Assembly: GCA_963727755.1 (NCBI GenBank)
Contig: CAVSHN010000012.1
Coordinates: 1-64,000 of the forward strand
Direction: 5' to 3'
Origin: DASYAN01 sp963727755
Lineage (GTDB): Bacteria > Chloroflexota > Ktedonobacteria > Ktedonobacterales > Ktedonobacteraceae
Length of the DNA: 64,000 bases
This document shows, piece after piece, positions 1 to 10,237 of this stretch. The stretch's first letter is position 1. Every line of letters begins with the position of its first letter. The notes under the pieces are model-generated. The model was not told the DNA's origin, made no database searches, and saw only the letters and a list, made by a program, of their open reading frames with translations. The translations under genes and the position numbers were made by a program.

Positions 1-1747
1 AGGCATGCGTCAAAGCAACTTGACAGTTTAGCTATGGAGTTATTTTTGAGAAAAAGGCATAAGAATAGAAGCCTTGCTAGATGAGGCGTAAAGCGCTGAT
101 AAAGTAGCAATATAGCCCAAATATGAGTTTAGGCGGCAATACTCTCAATCTCAGGTTCATGAGAGAGTTTCGAGCACAGTCGTAGCTCGGATGAATAGCC
201 CAAAGCAGCCAGCCAATCAGTGGACTCCAAGCCACTGCGTATGAGAGGGCTGAGTCCTTTGTGCAAACCACGCGAAGCGAGCCGATGGTTGTGCCAAACA
301 GCCAAGATAGCGAGCATATCAGCAGAGAGACTACGATGAACCGCAATGAAGGGTCGTAGGATACTATGCCAGTTCTCGACGGCACTGCTGGATCGTACAG
401 CCTGATCCCAAGCGGCAAGTAGCTTGGCCGCCACAGGTTGCCAATCGGGGGCAAAATCAGCAACCAGTTGCTCGGTCTTTGGTCCTAGGATCTCCCGCTG
501 TAGCCAGGCCCAGCCGATGAGATGGCAAGCCTGCGGCCCAAGCAGCGTGATGGCCTCAAGCTCGACTGCATCTAAAGCCGGGCCAAAGGCTAAAAGACCA
601 GGAAGCGCTAAGTGCACATGACGGACCAGCTTCTTCACATGCGTGTTAAGGGGTGATGGAGTTACTTCATATAATTCAGTGAACAATTCTAAAAGCGTAT
701 AAATCTCTTCAGATCGTTCTTGACTTGTAAGAATACCATGATCTGTCAGCACGACAATCTCTAGCAACCGCTGGAGTTCACTACAGAGATAGCGCAAGCC
801 TGTCGTTATATACTCCATATGCTGCACGTGGTAGGCATGCGCTTGCACGTCTGTTTGAGGATTACGACCCAGAGGTTTTTTACCTGCTTCCACACGCTTA
901 GCATTGCGTTCTACCGCTGGAGTTCGTTGTTGTAATGCTTTCAATACCCTATCAGCTCTTTCTTGGACTTTTTGACCCTCATGTAGAACATGCCAAACAT
1001 CCCGTTGATGAATGACCTTCGGGGTGATCTCGCGCACCGCATGCCCTATCGCTTTACCTCCATCGGAAACGACCACACGAAACTGCAGCCCGTTATCTTC
1101 CATCTGCAACAACATGAGTTTCCAGCTCTCACCATCCACTGCCACTGGAGGACTGCTGGCATAGACGAAGAACGTCTGCGCGTCCACTATATTCAAATAT
1201 GCTTTTGCCCTTTGACAACTATATTGTTCGTCTATGGCAATATTTCTCATTCCTTGCGGTATGTGCCGATCTAACCAGTCTTGAGCACGTTTACCAGCTT
1301 CATGAATGATTGATGATATTTTCCCTGTGCTCACATGCACTCCCAGAAGCTCCCTTATACAATTCTGTATCCCCTCACGACTCGTATGGCCCTCTGTTAA
1401 TAATATCAAGACTGCTCTTTCTACCAGCATCTTATCTTCTATGAATTCATATTTTGGTCTAAATGCCTTTTCCATCGCTTCGCGCCCTCTTGATTTCAAT
1501 GTGTAGAGCGTCTGGCGCGATATCTTACTCTCTCTACTCAATTGACTTACAAAACCGTATTTTCTATGATATGCTATCATGCAGCTTGCTAGATCCACTT
1601 GTTGCGCTACTGGTGTACAATTATTGCTAGGCATTGCTTCCTCCTTGCAAGGTTTTTTCATTTCTTTTACTTTACCTCGTCAAGGGGAAGCTTTGCCACT
1701 TTTCACTCAACTGTCAAGTCAAGCCACGCTCAACTTGACGCACGCCT
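1..1747 (-). mobile_element. Complete insertion sequence with imperfect terminal inverted repeats
   Basis: The element carries one transposase gene on the minus strand. Its left end begins AGGCATGCGTCAA followed by CTTGACAGTTTAG. The right end, read on the minus strand, begins AGGCGTGCGTCAA and again contains CTTGACAGTTGAG. These imperfect inverted termini define positions 1 and 1747. The window starts exactly at the left end, so a target duplication cannot be checked. The element sits inside the 5' end of the next transposase gene, whose reading frame resumes at 1748. A solo pair of the same termini recurs at 31530-31612. I cannot assign the IS family with confidence. Confidence 0.75.
129..1661 (-). 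CDS. Transposase of the insertion sequence at the left edge (DDE-type, family unassigned)
   Basis: This 510-residue protein is the only gene between the terminal repeats of the element at 1-1747. The N-terminus (about residues 20-60) resembles a helix-turn-helix. A DDE-like catalytic core is suggested by Asp in 'NIAIDEQYS', Asp in 'VVVSDGGKA' and Glu in 'SSSAVENWHSILRPF', the last being typical of the third acidic residue followed by an N/H...LR motif. It is uninterrupted, unlike many other genes here, so the element may be active. The start gives 'MKKPCKEEAMPSNN'; a more internal ATG is possible. Assignment as a transposase rests on motif spacing and context, not on a recognised family. Confidence 0.7.
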   Translation of the reverse strand: MKKPCKEEAMPSNNCTPVAQQVDLASCMIAYHRKYGFVSQLSRESKISRQTLYTLKSRGREAMEKAFRPKYEFIEDKMLVERAVLILLTEGHTSREGIQNCIRELLGVHVSTGKISSIIHEAGKRAQDWLDRHIPQGMRNIAIDEQYSCQRAKAYLNIVDAQTFFVYASSPPVAVDGESWKLMLLQMEDNGLQFRVVVSDGGKAIGHAVREITPKVIHQRDVWHVLHEGQKVQERADRVLKALQQRTPAVERNAKRVEAGKKPLGRNPQTDVQAHAYHVQHMEYITTGLRYLCSELQRLLEIVVLTDHGILTSQERSEEIYTLLELFTELYEVTPSPLNTHVKKLVRHVHLALPGLLAFGPALDAVELEAITLLGPQACHLIGWAWLQREILGPKTEQLVADFAPDWQPVAAKLLAAWDQAVRSSSAVENWHSILRPFIAVHRSLSADMLAILAVWHNHRLASRGLHKGLSPLIRSGLESTDWLAALGYSSELRLCSKLSHEPEIESIAA

Positions 1748-1786
1748 GCCCGTTTCGGGATCTATGACACCATCGATTTTGTCGTC

Positions 1787-3544
1787 GTGCTGATCGGATA
1801 CTCGCTCAGTGGAGAAGCGACGCTCAAAGAGTTCTACGAGCGTTTACAGCCCTTCGCCCGGCCATTTATGGCACTGTTTGTCCGCAACAACCTCCCTTCG
1901 CGCTCAGCACTCAGTCGTTTTCTCGCCGCCATTGACCAGCCAACCGTTGAGACCTTACGGGCATGCTTCGAAGAGGAGCTGTTTGCGCGGCCTCTGACCC
2001 AGCAAGACGAGCACAATGCAGGATTGCGCGATCGGTGTGGAGAGTTATGGAAGGTGTTTGATGCAGATGGGACACGACAAGCCGCACGCCAGCGGGCATT
2101 ACCTCACAGCCAAGAGTTGCCAAGAGCACACCGACGTATGGGCAAGGTCTGTGCGCCTGGGTACACGGGACGCAAGCGCGGAGAGGTCGTGCGGACACGA
2201 ACCACGCTTCTGCTAGCACATACCCAACAGTGGTTCGCCACTTTCGGCAATGCAGGCAATGGAGAGTACCGTGGCGAACTCCTGCGTGTTATCAGCATCC
2301 TCACGCGCTACGCCTGCAAGCAGAACCTACCTCTGGCTCGCATCCTGTTGCGCTTAGATGGGCAATACGGAGATTACGCGGTGGTAATCGATCTAGTAAG
2401 CAGTGGCCTCTGCTTCCTCATACGTGGCAAAGACTATGGTTTGCTTGACTTGCCTGCTATCCAGGCTCGTCTGGCTCAACCTCCTGATCAAGTCATAACC
2501 CATCCAGAAAGTAGAACCAGCCGTGCACTCTTCGATTGTCCGCATATACCCTTGACAGGGACCGCGTTCACGATGAGAGTTATCGTCGCTACTCATCCTG
2601 CGACCGCGCAAGCTGCTCCCATCGGGTTGACACGCGACGGCCTCGTGTATGAACTCTTCTTCACGGCTTTGCCTCAGAGCGCCTTCTCTCCAGCTGATGT
2701 CGTCAGTCTGTACCTGCATCGCGGGGCTTTCGAGACGGTTCTCTCCGACGAAGACACCGAGCAAGATCCTGACCGTTGGGTCTCGCATACCCCTTCTGGA
2801 CAAGAGTGTTGGCAAATCGTGTCGCAGTGGATGTGGAACCTACGGCTGGAGCTGGGACACCGCCTCTCTCCAATGCCCATGCGCACCACCACATTTGCGC
2901 CTGCCTGTGAGGAACCCCTTCCTGCATCAGCGTGCGATCATGTTTCTGCTGTTATCTACGGACCTCCTGAGTGGGCACAACCAGCACGCAAGGGCACTTT
3001 TGGTGGTGCTGACTTCGAGCCGCAAGCAGATGGCACACTTCGCTGTCCGGCAGGTCACCCCCTCTATGCACAGGAACGACGTAGAGAGCAGGATGACGCT
3101 CTGCGTGTCGTGTATGCTGCTCGGATTGCTCATTGTCGCCAGTGTCCATTGCGACAACCGTGTCAAGGGCACGGCAAAGACACCAAGGGACCTCGTCGGG
3201 TGAGTGCTGTTCTCCGACCCATTGGAACAGGCCCATCATCAGCTCTCTCTCCACCACCGCCTAAGGCTTCTTATCCCATTTTGTGGGGAGACTGGGGCCG
3301 ACGAGAGACCCGACGTGCCTTCACCAGTCTGCTACGCACGCAAACGGTTATCATCACCGTAAGCGTTGCTCCATGCGTGAGTCCCCATCCGGTTCCACTT
3401 ACCCGCTCCCAACGGGCACATTGGCGGATGTCGTGGGCACAGCGACTCGCATGCAATGCGACCAAGCCCTCTGGGCCGAGCATGCAGCTTCACCTTTTCG
3501 GGATTCCGAGCGCTTTTGCCAGATCTGTGGGGCTGGCTGCATAG
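1787..3544 (+). CDS. Transposase, 5'-truncated by the upstream insertion sequence (DDE, zinc-ribbon C-terminus)
   Basis: The open frame starts formally at a GTG, but sensible coding sequence (ARFGIYDTIDFVVVLIGYS) runs in frame from 1748, directly after the inverted repeat of the IS. The true N-terminus was therefore cut off by that insertion. The core shows Asp in 'WKVFDADGTR', Asp in 'LLRLDGQYGD' and Glu in 'YLHRGAFETVLSDED', consistent with a DDE transposase. A Cys-rich segment (CPAGH...CRQCPLRQPC) late in the protein resembles the C-terminal part of IS1182/IS1380-like enzymes. The final 120 residues or so fit the family less well, and another frame over 3283-3630 may carry the original ending. 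The protein is probably non-functional. Confidence 0.7.
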   Translation: MLIGYSLSGEATLKEFYERLQPFARPFMALFVRNNLPSRSALSRFLAAIDQPTVETLRACFEEELFARPLTQQDEHNAGLRDRCGELWKVFDADGTRQAARQRALPHSQELPRAHRRMGKVCAPGYTGRKRGEVVRTRTTLLLAHTQQWFATFGNAGNGEYRGELLRVISILTRYACKQNLPLARILLRLDGQYGDYAVVIDLVSSGLCFLIRGKDYGLLDLPAIQARLAQPPDQVITHPESRTSRALFDCPHIPLTGTAFTMRVIVATHPATAQAAPIGLTRDGLVYELFFTALPQSAFSPADVVSLYLHRGAFETVLSDEDTEQDPDRWVSHTPSGQECWQIVSQWMWNLRLELGHRLSPMPMRTTTFAPACEEPLPASACDHVSAVIYGPPEWAQPARKGTFGGADFEPQADGTLRCPAGHPLYAQERRREQDDALRVVYAARIAHCRQCPLRQPCQGHGKDTKGPRRVSAVLRPIGTGPSSALSPPPPKASYPILWGDWGRRETRRAFTSLLRTQTVIITVSVAPCVSPHPVPLTRSQRAHWRMSWAQRLACNATKPSGPSMQLHLFGIPSAFARSVGLAA

Positions 3545-3746
3545 ACAAGCGGGGATGGAAAGCCTGTATCATACCTTGGGCAGATAGATGGGCTTCTGGG
3601 GCATCTTCTCATGCTCTTTGCATCGTGTGAGGATAGTTTGTCTTTCCTGTTATTCATATTAATTAGATCTAATATCTCTAATACATATAATCAACAATTA
3701 TACTTATATACACAAAAATATGAAAATTATTTTTTTGATACCTACA

Positions 3747-4945
3747 TTATTGATATTGTTTGATAACTGTCATATGCCGTGATATACCTATACATAGCTG
3801 TAATATAAGTATATGCCCATTTAATCCTATCCCTTCTTCCTGAGGTTCTCTCGTTGCGCACTTCGTGGGCTCGTAGGCCGTATCACAGGGCAAGGCTGAA
3901 AACCAGCGAGGAATGGTCCCCTGAGCGAGTCTGGCTGCGGCATTGCCCTGGCGTGCCAGTTCCTCAAGTTGATGAACAATTCCGCCATAGGCACGAGAGA
4001 GATTGCGTTTGTTGGCCCATTGTCGGACCTCGCAGAGATGGTTCTGTGCCTGTTTGAGCCTGTCTTCAGCTAGCAGATAGTGACCTTGAAGCGAAGCCAA
4101 CTGGACTTGCCAATCGGGGCTTCTTGTCTGCTTGGTTGCCTCCTGGTAGGCCTTTCCGAGTAGCTGTCACCTCCTTGATCGCCTGTTGACATTGCCTTTC
4201 GGCCTCCCTGAGAGCCTGCTCCAGTGTGGGATCAATCATCGAAATCCCCTTGGGAATCTCCTTTTTCGGCGGCATATGTGCACCAACGTCGAGTACCGTC
4301 AGATACGTCAGGTCCTCAAGCAAGCCTGGAATGAGCTTGGCTGAGAGTCCTGGTGCCGGGATGGTGCTCACACGCACATCCGTCTGGCCCGACCCCCGGC
4401 GGGCATCGCTCTCATACTCTTTGGTCCATTGCTGCACTACCCCATAGTGAGTCAGCGCCTTCTCGCATCTTGCCAACCAAAGTCTAACCTGCGCCAAAAG
4501 CCTGGATGGTAGCGATACCAGTAGTGATAAAAACCAAGGATATCTCCCCCATAATGCGTCCCTGATGTCAATTGCCGTGTCTGGGCCGCAAGCATGGCGA
4601 AATGATGTGAGCGAGCAATATCCGTATCACGACCTCGGCCATTGTGACTCTGTCCACCACTGCCAGGGCCACACATCCCTTGAAGAAGCGGTAGAGATAG
4701 TCATACGGACTAAAACTGTCAGCTGGAGGGGTGCGAAAGTCATAGCTGGTCTTTGTTATGGTCTGCTTGCCCATGGTCGCATCGAAATCACCCGTGAGAG
4801 GCCCGCTCGTCTGACTAGCAATGGGCACGAGCCTGTGTCCCTGGTGTCCTAACGAATTTGCTGTAATCTTGCCTGAAAGATCTTTGACAGGATTAGACCC
4901 TCTGGTTCGATCTTGCCACGAGATTGATCCTTCTTCCACAACCAC
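3747..4945 (-). pseudogene. C-terminal part of a broken plasmid-type DEAD/SNF2-like helicase
   Basis: Three overlapping minus-strand reading frames (4568-4945, 4066-4497 and 3747-4100) together read as the C-terminal half of a large helicase that begins at 7831. The first piece has 'RLVVVEEGSISWQD', like a DEAD-box (Walker B) strand, and 'SGPLTGDFDA', like helicase motif III. The second has 'STIPAPGLSAKLIPGLLEDLTYLTVLDVG', which resembles the block after motif III in plasmid and phage SNF2-like helicases. The last piece is a helical tail. At least three frame changes are needed, so the gene is broken or mis-sequenced. Function would be ATP-dependent DNA remodelling; this is inference from motif order. 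Confidence 0.5.
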
Positions 4946-5049
4946 AAGACGAGTCCGTGCTCGTAGCTGATCAAGGCTATCCTTTCCGTTTGACTTGCGC
5001 TTGGTCTTTAATGCCAGAAACTGACTCTGGACATGGGCCTGTTCATAGG

Positions 5050-5812
5050 CTAAGCGGAAGCAGATGGCCTGCCAATCGACGAGTTCCCTTGTCTCCTCAA
5101 CCAGTCGAGACAGGAGAGAGAACTGGAGTCACGCCGTGCCACATCCAGGAACAGGGTGCCAAACTGGTCCCTGTTTTGCATGTGTAGATCTGTCACTATT
5201 GGTTCTACCCTCTCAACTAATGCCATAAGAGCCGTCCTGGCATCCTGATCGCACATGGCGACCTCAACTAGACGCAAGAGCAATGCCTTGTCACGGCGGA
5301 TGTACTGGACAAGCTCTCTGGTTGATGCATGAGTTTGCATATGCGCTGCCTGCTCTTGCAGGGCTGCAACGGCTTGTGACCACTGCACAAACGAGACCTG
5401 TGGTAAACGGTTAGTAGCCTTTGTCCGATCATCCTGCCAGAGCGCAGAGCGCAGGGGCGGTTTGCCTGCTGAGAGACGCTCCTGATTTTGGCGACTCTGG
5501 CAGCGACACCAGCGCTGTTTGGTCGTAAACCAAGTTCGGCTGGTGACTGGCTCTTTGTTTTTGCCCTCCTCTTTCTCTTGCGCCAACTTGCCTGCTTCCA
5601 GATGTAACTTCTTCTCGCCTTCATCTGTGTCAGGCTGATAGAATCGTCCCGGTGTGGCCTCAATCCGTGCACCACAGTCGATACAAAAGAAGTGGGTCAC
5701 CTTGACCTGTTTGGTCAAGAGCTTGCCGGTCGCCTTGCACCCATAACCAACGGGTTTGTGCTTGCGTCATCGTAGACCAGTTCCAACGCTCCCTTGAATG
5801 TCTGGATCAGGA
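5050..5812 (-). pseudogene. Middle part of the same helicase, with zinc ribbon
   Basis: The frame 5050-5718 encodes 'KVTHFFCIDCGARIEA', a CxxC zinc-ribbon half, then charged and helical sequence. Just upstream, a second frame (5715-5927) encodes 'ALELVYDDASTNPLVMGARR' and joins the zinc-ribbon piece with a one-base shift near 5715. It continues the helicase whose Walker A motif is in the fragment at 5813-7417. No independent start with a good ribosome binding site was found, so this is a gene fragment rather than a separate gene. Confidence 0.45.
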
Positions 5813-7417
5813 TCAAGCTTTGCACCTGGGTCTTGTAAACCTTTTCACGCACCGCAGGCTTCCACTCCCTGGCGAAAGGCACGCGTGGTTGAATGCGAGA
5901 AGATGCCAAAGACGACAGGTCGCACAACTGGTAGCGCAGCGCTCCAACCAGCGGTGCACATCTCGATGCGACTCAATGTGGACGACCTCAGCTTGTGGAT
6001 AGGCAGCGGTGATCTCCTTACCGTACTCCTTGGTCACTTTGAGCGGTGTCGTGACGAGAACTGGCAATGCCTTTGGTCGAGCATCCTCAGGTGCGATAAG
6101 CTGGCCTGTTGCCAGTTCACGATAGGCCACAATCTGCCGTGAGGCTGGATCAAGTATCACCGCATCCTTCACACGCTGACCGTACACTGGTTGTAATCCA
6201 AGCATGGCAAGCGTCCTGGCATTTTTGAGCCAGGCTCGCCGCAGCTTCTTAATCCAGGCCGGCTGCTTACCCTGCTTGAATGTTTCGCTATTGCGATGTC
6301 TCCAGAGATAGGCTTGCCGTGCTGCCGTTGCCGTTGCCAACCGTGTTTTGCCAGTACCAGGTTCTCCTTGGATCGCCGTACGACCACGTGCATCAGAGAC
6401 GCGACCCATTGCAAAGACGCGACGCATCTGTGGAACGGCAAGACCTGCGTGGGTAGCTTTGGGAAGGCGCTTATCGGTGCCAAACTGAGACAGCACACGG
6501 ATTTCCCAATCAGCCGGATCGAGCTGATAGAGTGGCTTGCGTTTCTCGATCACTCTGCTTGCCAGTGTCGCCAGCCACGGCTGGAGGAAAGTGAAGACTT
6601 CCTCCCCCTGGTAGTAGCGTGTGGTTCCCCGCATGAGATTGAGGACTCCAAGGATTGGCTTATCCTCCAACTGTCTCATCTCCACACGGATACAGCCTTC
6701 CTGGGCCAGCTTCTCCTTGACTTCATCCTCCACTGGCCGACTCACCCACTCTTGGCCGACAAAGGCGGTAAAGAGGTGGGCCTCGGCATCCTCGCCAGTC
6801 CCTGGCCCATAGACGATCTCCCCATTGAGTCCTCCAATCATCACTTCTGCGGCAATGTGAGCTTCTCCGGTATAAGGCATGGCTGGAGCATCCAGATAGC
6901 CTGTCTCCGGCCAGGTTGTGGTCTGCTGCCACGCTGTTGAGAAGTGGGCTCCCGCTGTGGTGAGTGCAGAGAGCAGCGTTGCCTCATCCGCATTGCGTAC
7001 CACCAGACGAGGCAGCTCACGTGAGGAGGGAACACGGTAGGGATCAGTAATGGGGATCTCAGGAATATCGGGTGGGGCTGGCTGATAGCGCCAGCCATCC
7101 TCTCCTGCTTTTTCAGAATGCTTCCATTGATAGCCTTCGAGCCGCCTCTTTTCCGCAGCGGTCGGATCGACTGGCAAGACGCGACGCACTCCCACAATGA
7201 CGATCTGGGTATAATCCTCGAATGCTCCTTCTTGTTCCTGTGATGTGCGGTTGGGGAATTTCCAGACGCGTATCTGCTCATACCATTTGAGCCAGTGGTT
7301 AATCATGCGTCCATCCCGAATCGTGGCGTGCTGCCAGTATAGCAACCAAGACCCCTCCAGGTCGAGATGTTCACCTGCCTGGGCAATGATCCGCAGGGAA
7401 GCAAACTGGCCTGCCAT
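5813..7417 (-). pseudogene. Methylase-helicase fusion: late methylase part and Walker A of the helicase
   Basis: This 534-residue open frame is the largest surviving piece of a gene starting at 7831. Its first 330 residues or so look like the part of a DUF6094-type DNA methylase that follows the catalytic motif, including 'YTQIVIVGVRRVLP'. The downstream part has 'AIQGEPGTGKTRLAT', a Walker A motif, and 'LPVLVTTPLKVTKEYGKEI', like helicase motif Ia. The last 40 residues are out of frame; sense continues in the neighbouring frame ending at 5715. The immediately upstream bases encode 'VDLLLVDPPY', methylase motif IV, in another frame. The product would couple base methylation with a translocase on plasmid or phage DNA. 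The DUF6094 assignment is from recalled family features. Confidence 0.55.
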
Positions 7418-7442
7418 CTTGGAACAGATAGGGTGGATCGAC

Positions 7443-7831
7443 TAGGAGCAGATCAACTATCCCCGCACGCTTACCGCCTCAAACGCCGTCGTGAGAATGG
7501 TCGCATGGGGCCAAGCTGATCGTGTCTTCCTCGGCCCGCTGTGCACTGATCTCTGTCCCGAAGAGGCGAGCAGAGGGAACATGAGCACAGGCGTAAAAGA
7601 GGGACCCGGTGCCACAGGTTGGGTCCCAGACTGAAAAGGGTTCGCAAGGCAAGTGCAGGAAGTGTGCGCCCAATGCGGGTAGAGAGTAGCGGATCGGTTT
7701 GCACGAATGCCGAAGCTTTCAGATTTCTGAGCGGACGATTGGCGATGGCGTCCTCCGTAGAATGTCCATAACATACAATGGCCTGCCAGATTGCACTCCT
7801 GGAAAGGATTGTGGCTATCGAGGCGGGCCAT
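7443..7831 (-). pseudogene. N-terminal DUF6094-like DNA methylase part of the methylase-helicase giant
   Basis: A plausible start ATG at 7831 encodes 'MARLDSHNPFQE'. Coding sense then hops between all three minus-strand frames: 'GHSTEDAIANR' in one and 'SVWDPTCGTGSLFYACAHV' in another. The latter is an S-adenosylmethionine binding motif I (DPTCGTG). The block ends at about 7440 with 'VDLLLVDPPY', the catalytic DPPY motif of adenine-type methylases, directly upstream of the next fragment. The order motif I then DPPY fits a gamma-class N6-adenine methylase. At least three frameshifts in under 400 bases make this the most damaged part of the gene. Confidence 0.5.
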
Positions 7832-7897
7832 AAAACAAAAAGGGAAGGAACAAGAACATTTGTTAGCGGGTCTGGGCAATTCCTGGTAATCAGATTG

Positions 7898-8655
7898 TCA
7901 GCTTCCAGGGCAACCAACCAGCACGCACTCCCTCTCCGTATGAGTCTCCCAGGCGACAAGGTTGTCGGGATAATCCAGGCCTTCATACCAACAACCTCTT
8001 TGAGCGGTACAATGAGCTAGATTTGACCTTCGCTCCCAGATCTCCTGGCTCAGATATGTGACCCAACTCTGGTGCTCATGATCTCTCGTGGAGAAACAGG
8101 ACGCGCATCCCATAGAGCGTACCAAGAAAGGATCGCTCGTGAAGGAATATCGCGGACTCCCAATTGCCCAGCACAAAGCGCGTCCGATCAATGGTCGGGA
8201 TGGGGGGAGTGGCAGCTTGGGTTTGTTTGGAACACCTTGTGCCTCATGAGCTTCTTGCTTGGGAGGGCTCGGCAGGTCAGGAGGATGCAAGATCCCCTGG
8301 CAATGTGTGCAGAAGTGGGCACGGCAAGAGCATGAACTTCTTTGGTATCTGGAAGCTGCACGGAAAATTGCTTATAGGCCTCGGGCCGCCGTTTTAAGTT
8401 CCGTGGACCTGGCCATTCCACATCCTCATCTGGCAAGAAAGGCACCGACTTGCGTAGCCAGAGAGAGGCGAGAACAGCGCTTACGCTGGTATCGTAGCCA
8501 ACGAGCGAGATGGCGACGATATCCCCTTTATAACAGGCCAGACCTGCTACCCGTGGGTGTTGCCCATCGGCTTTGACCGTGCCGAAGAAGCGCTCCGCGT
8601 GCATGCGTACTGGCCAGGTTCCCCAGCATTGGCTCGTGCTTGCAACTGTGGTCAT
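7898..8655 (-). pseudogene. Unknown plasmid-type protein, frameshifted
   Basis: The start ATG at 8655 is supported by an excellent ribosome binding site (AAAGGAGG, five bases upstream). The first 110 residues (MTTVASTSQCWGTWPVRMHA...) are uninterrupted. Near 8330 the sense seems to move to another frame encoding 'CSCRAHFCTHCQG', a possible zinc-binding cluster, followed by Pro-rich sequence and a further stretch to 7898. No family is recognised. It lies in the leftward operon-like run between the unknown gene at 8738-9882 and the methylase-helicase gene, so a plasmid maintenance or transfer role is possible but unproven. Confidence 0.45.
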
Positions 8656-8737
8656 GATACCTCCTTTGCAGCAAAAAACGTCGCTGGCATCTCCTCGTGC
8701 CAGCGACGAGATTGCTCTATCTAATCTCGACAAGCGA

Positions 8738-9882
8738 TCACTGGTGCCCATTCTGCTGAGCGGCTTGCAGTTGACCAACGAGCGCCCGGAAGTGACTTAT
8801 ACGTAGCTGTTCAAGGCGAGACACGCCGAAGTGTGCACAGACCTTGCTGATAGTTAGCTGGTCTGCTTGGCAGTACTGGCGGACGATCCAGGTGACTTGC
8901 GGCTGTTGGACCAGTGGATTTGCTGCCTCCTGCACACTCCCGGCAGGGCAAGATTGGTCGCTTGGTTCATACAAGGCCAGTCGCTCTTCTGCCCTACGCG
9001 CCCCTGATCCATCCTCATCGACTCCTCAATCGACCACACAATCGCTTCATCGAGTATCTGCTCACGAATGCATTCGATGAGGTGGGTTGGGATCAGGTGA
9101 TGCTTGAGATAGGTCTTGTCGATCACCTCAGGCACCCGAGCCGTAATGGGATAAATCGCCCCTTGGTCAGGCGGCTCTCCGACCATCTTCATGGCTCCCG
9201 GAGCCGTGGGGAGCGAAAACAGATAGAAGGGAGCTACCGCATTCTTGCCCTGGGCACGGCGATAAGCACTGTAGCATTCCAGCACACGATACTGCTGGGC
9301 TAGTGCATCAAACACAGGGTCGGTACTATATCCGCTCAAGGTGACTGGAAACCACTTATAGTACCCATGCTGGATGAGTTCATGCACAAACACGCGCATC
9401 TTGAGCACCGTCTGCCGCTTTTGTTTTCCTCGTTTATTGAAAACAGGTTTGCCCTGCTCATCGTGAACAGGTTCCCAGGCATAGGCTAACCCGATGCGAT
9501 CATGCAGATTACGCTTCATCTCCAGGGGAGACTGCAAACGCCCAGCGATGATGATCAAGCAGGCCTCACGCAAACGCCAGTAGGGTTTGGGCTCGGTCTT
9601 ACCATCTTTATCAGGTCGCTTGTGCTGCACGAGATACTGATGTACCCCCATGCTTTTCAGTGTCTCGTCAAGGGACGGATTGATGCCAGCTTTGATGTGC
9701 CAGCCAATGGCCATGGTGTCAGTGTCTGTGGGAAGCCCATTAAACCACCAGAGACGAGCTTCCTCCGTGATCGGCCTGTCAGCTTGTTCTCCTTGGGCGA
9801 AATCAACGTCGAAGGCATCAAAGGCTTCGTCGCTGTAGGTCGCATCAGGGATAGCAATGGTGGAGGGTTGTTGGTTTGTCAT
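8738..9882 (-). pseudogene. Unknown plasmid-type protein, one frameshift near 8970
   Basis: Two Met codons occur in tandem; the ATG at 9882 or 9885 gives 'MTNQQPSTIAIPDATYSDE'. About 300 residues follow, including 'RLWWFNGLPTDTDTMAIGWH' and a basic stretch. Near 8970 the frame ends, and sense continues in the frame of 8738-8974 (EPSDQSCPAGSVQEA... to ...QLQAAQQNGHQ). That part contains a helix-turn-helix-like segment 'LTISKVCAHFGVSRLEQL'. The total would be about 380 residues. No family is recognised. It belongs to the leftward run of genes with the primase-polymerase upstream. Confidence 0.5.
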
Positions 9883-10018
9883 CATAGGTTGATTTTCCTT
9901 GGTGATCTGACTTTTGGGTCGAAAAAAGCCGCTGCGCGGGTTATGCGAGCGGCAAAAGGAATAGTACAGGGAAAACACGCATGTTGCTGGCGACTCTCGA
10001 TGATCCTTGGCGCGATGG

Positions 10019-10225
10019 CTAGCACGAGCGAGGAACCATGGCAGCGAAGACTGATGTGAGCAGTCCTAGCTTGAGCAAGTGCTGTGCGCTTTTTGTTGTG
10101 TTCAAAGGGTTACCAAAGGCGACATAGCACCATGGTGCAAGCAGGGAGGCATCTGTAACCAGATCCGGTAGAGTGTCACATCCACGGCCTTCCTCTGGGC
10201 TTGCAATCGTGCATACGGACGACAT
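10019..10225 (-). CDS. Small hypothetical protein downstream of the primase gene
   Basis: This 68-residue frame starts 13 bases after the primase-polymerase frame ends, with GAGGATCA upstream of the ATG as a possible ribosome binding site. The sequence has no recognised domain and no clear membrane segment. Spacing and strand fit the surrounding operon, but a chance open frame cannot be excluded. Confidence 0.35.
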   Translation of the reverse strand: MSSVCTIASPEEGRGCDTLPDLVTDASLLAPWCYVAFGNPLNTTKSAQHLLKLGLLTSVFAAMVPRSC

Positions 10226-10237
10226 CTTGAGTGATCC

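Noticed and set aside
990..1274. Plus-strand frame of 94 codons
   Set aside because: It is antisense to the intact transposase and has no recognisable product.
2649..3203. Long plus-strand frame in another phase
   Set aside because: It lies entirely inside the truncated transposase gene, whose own frame carries the recognisable motifs.
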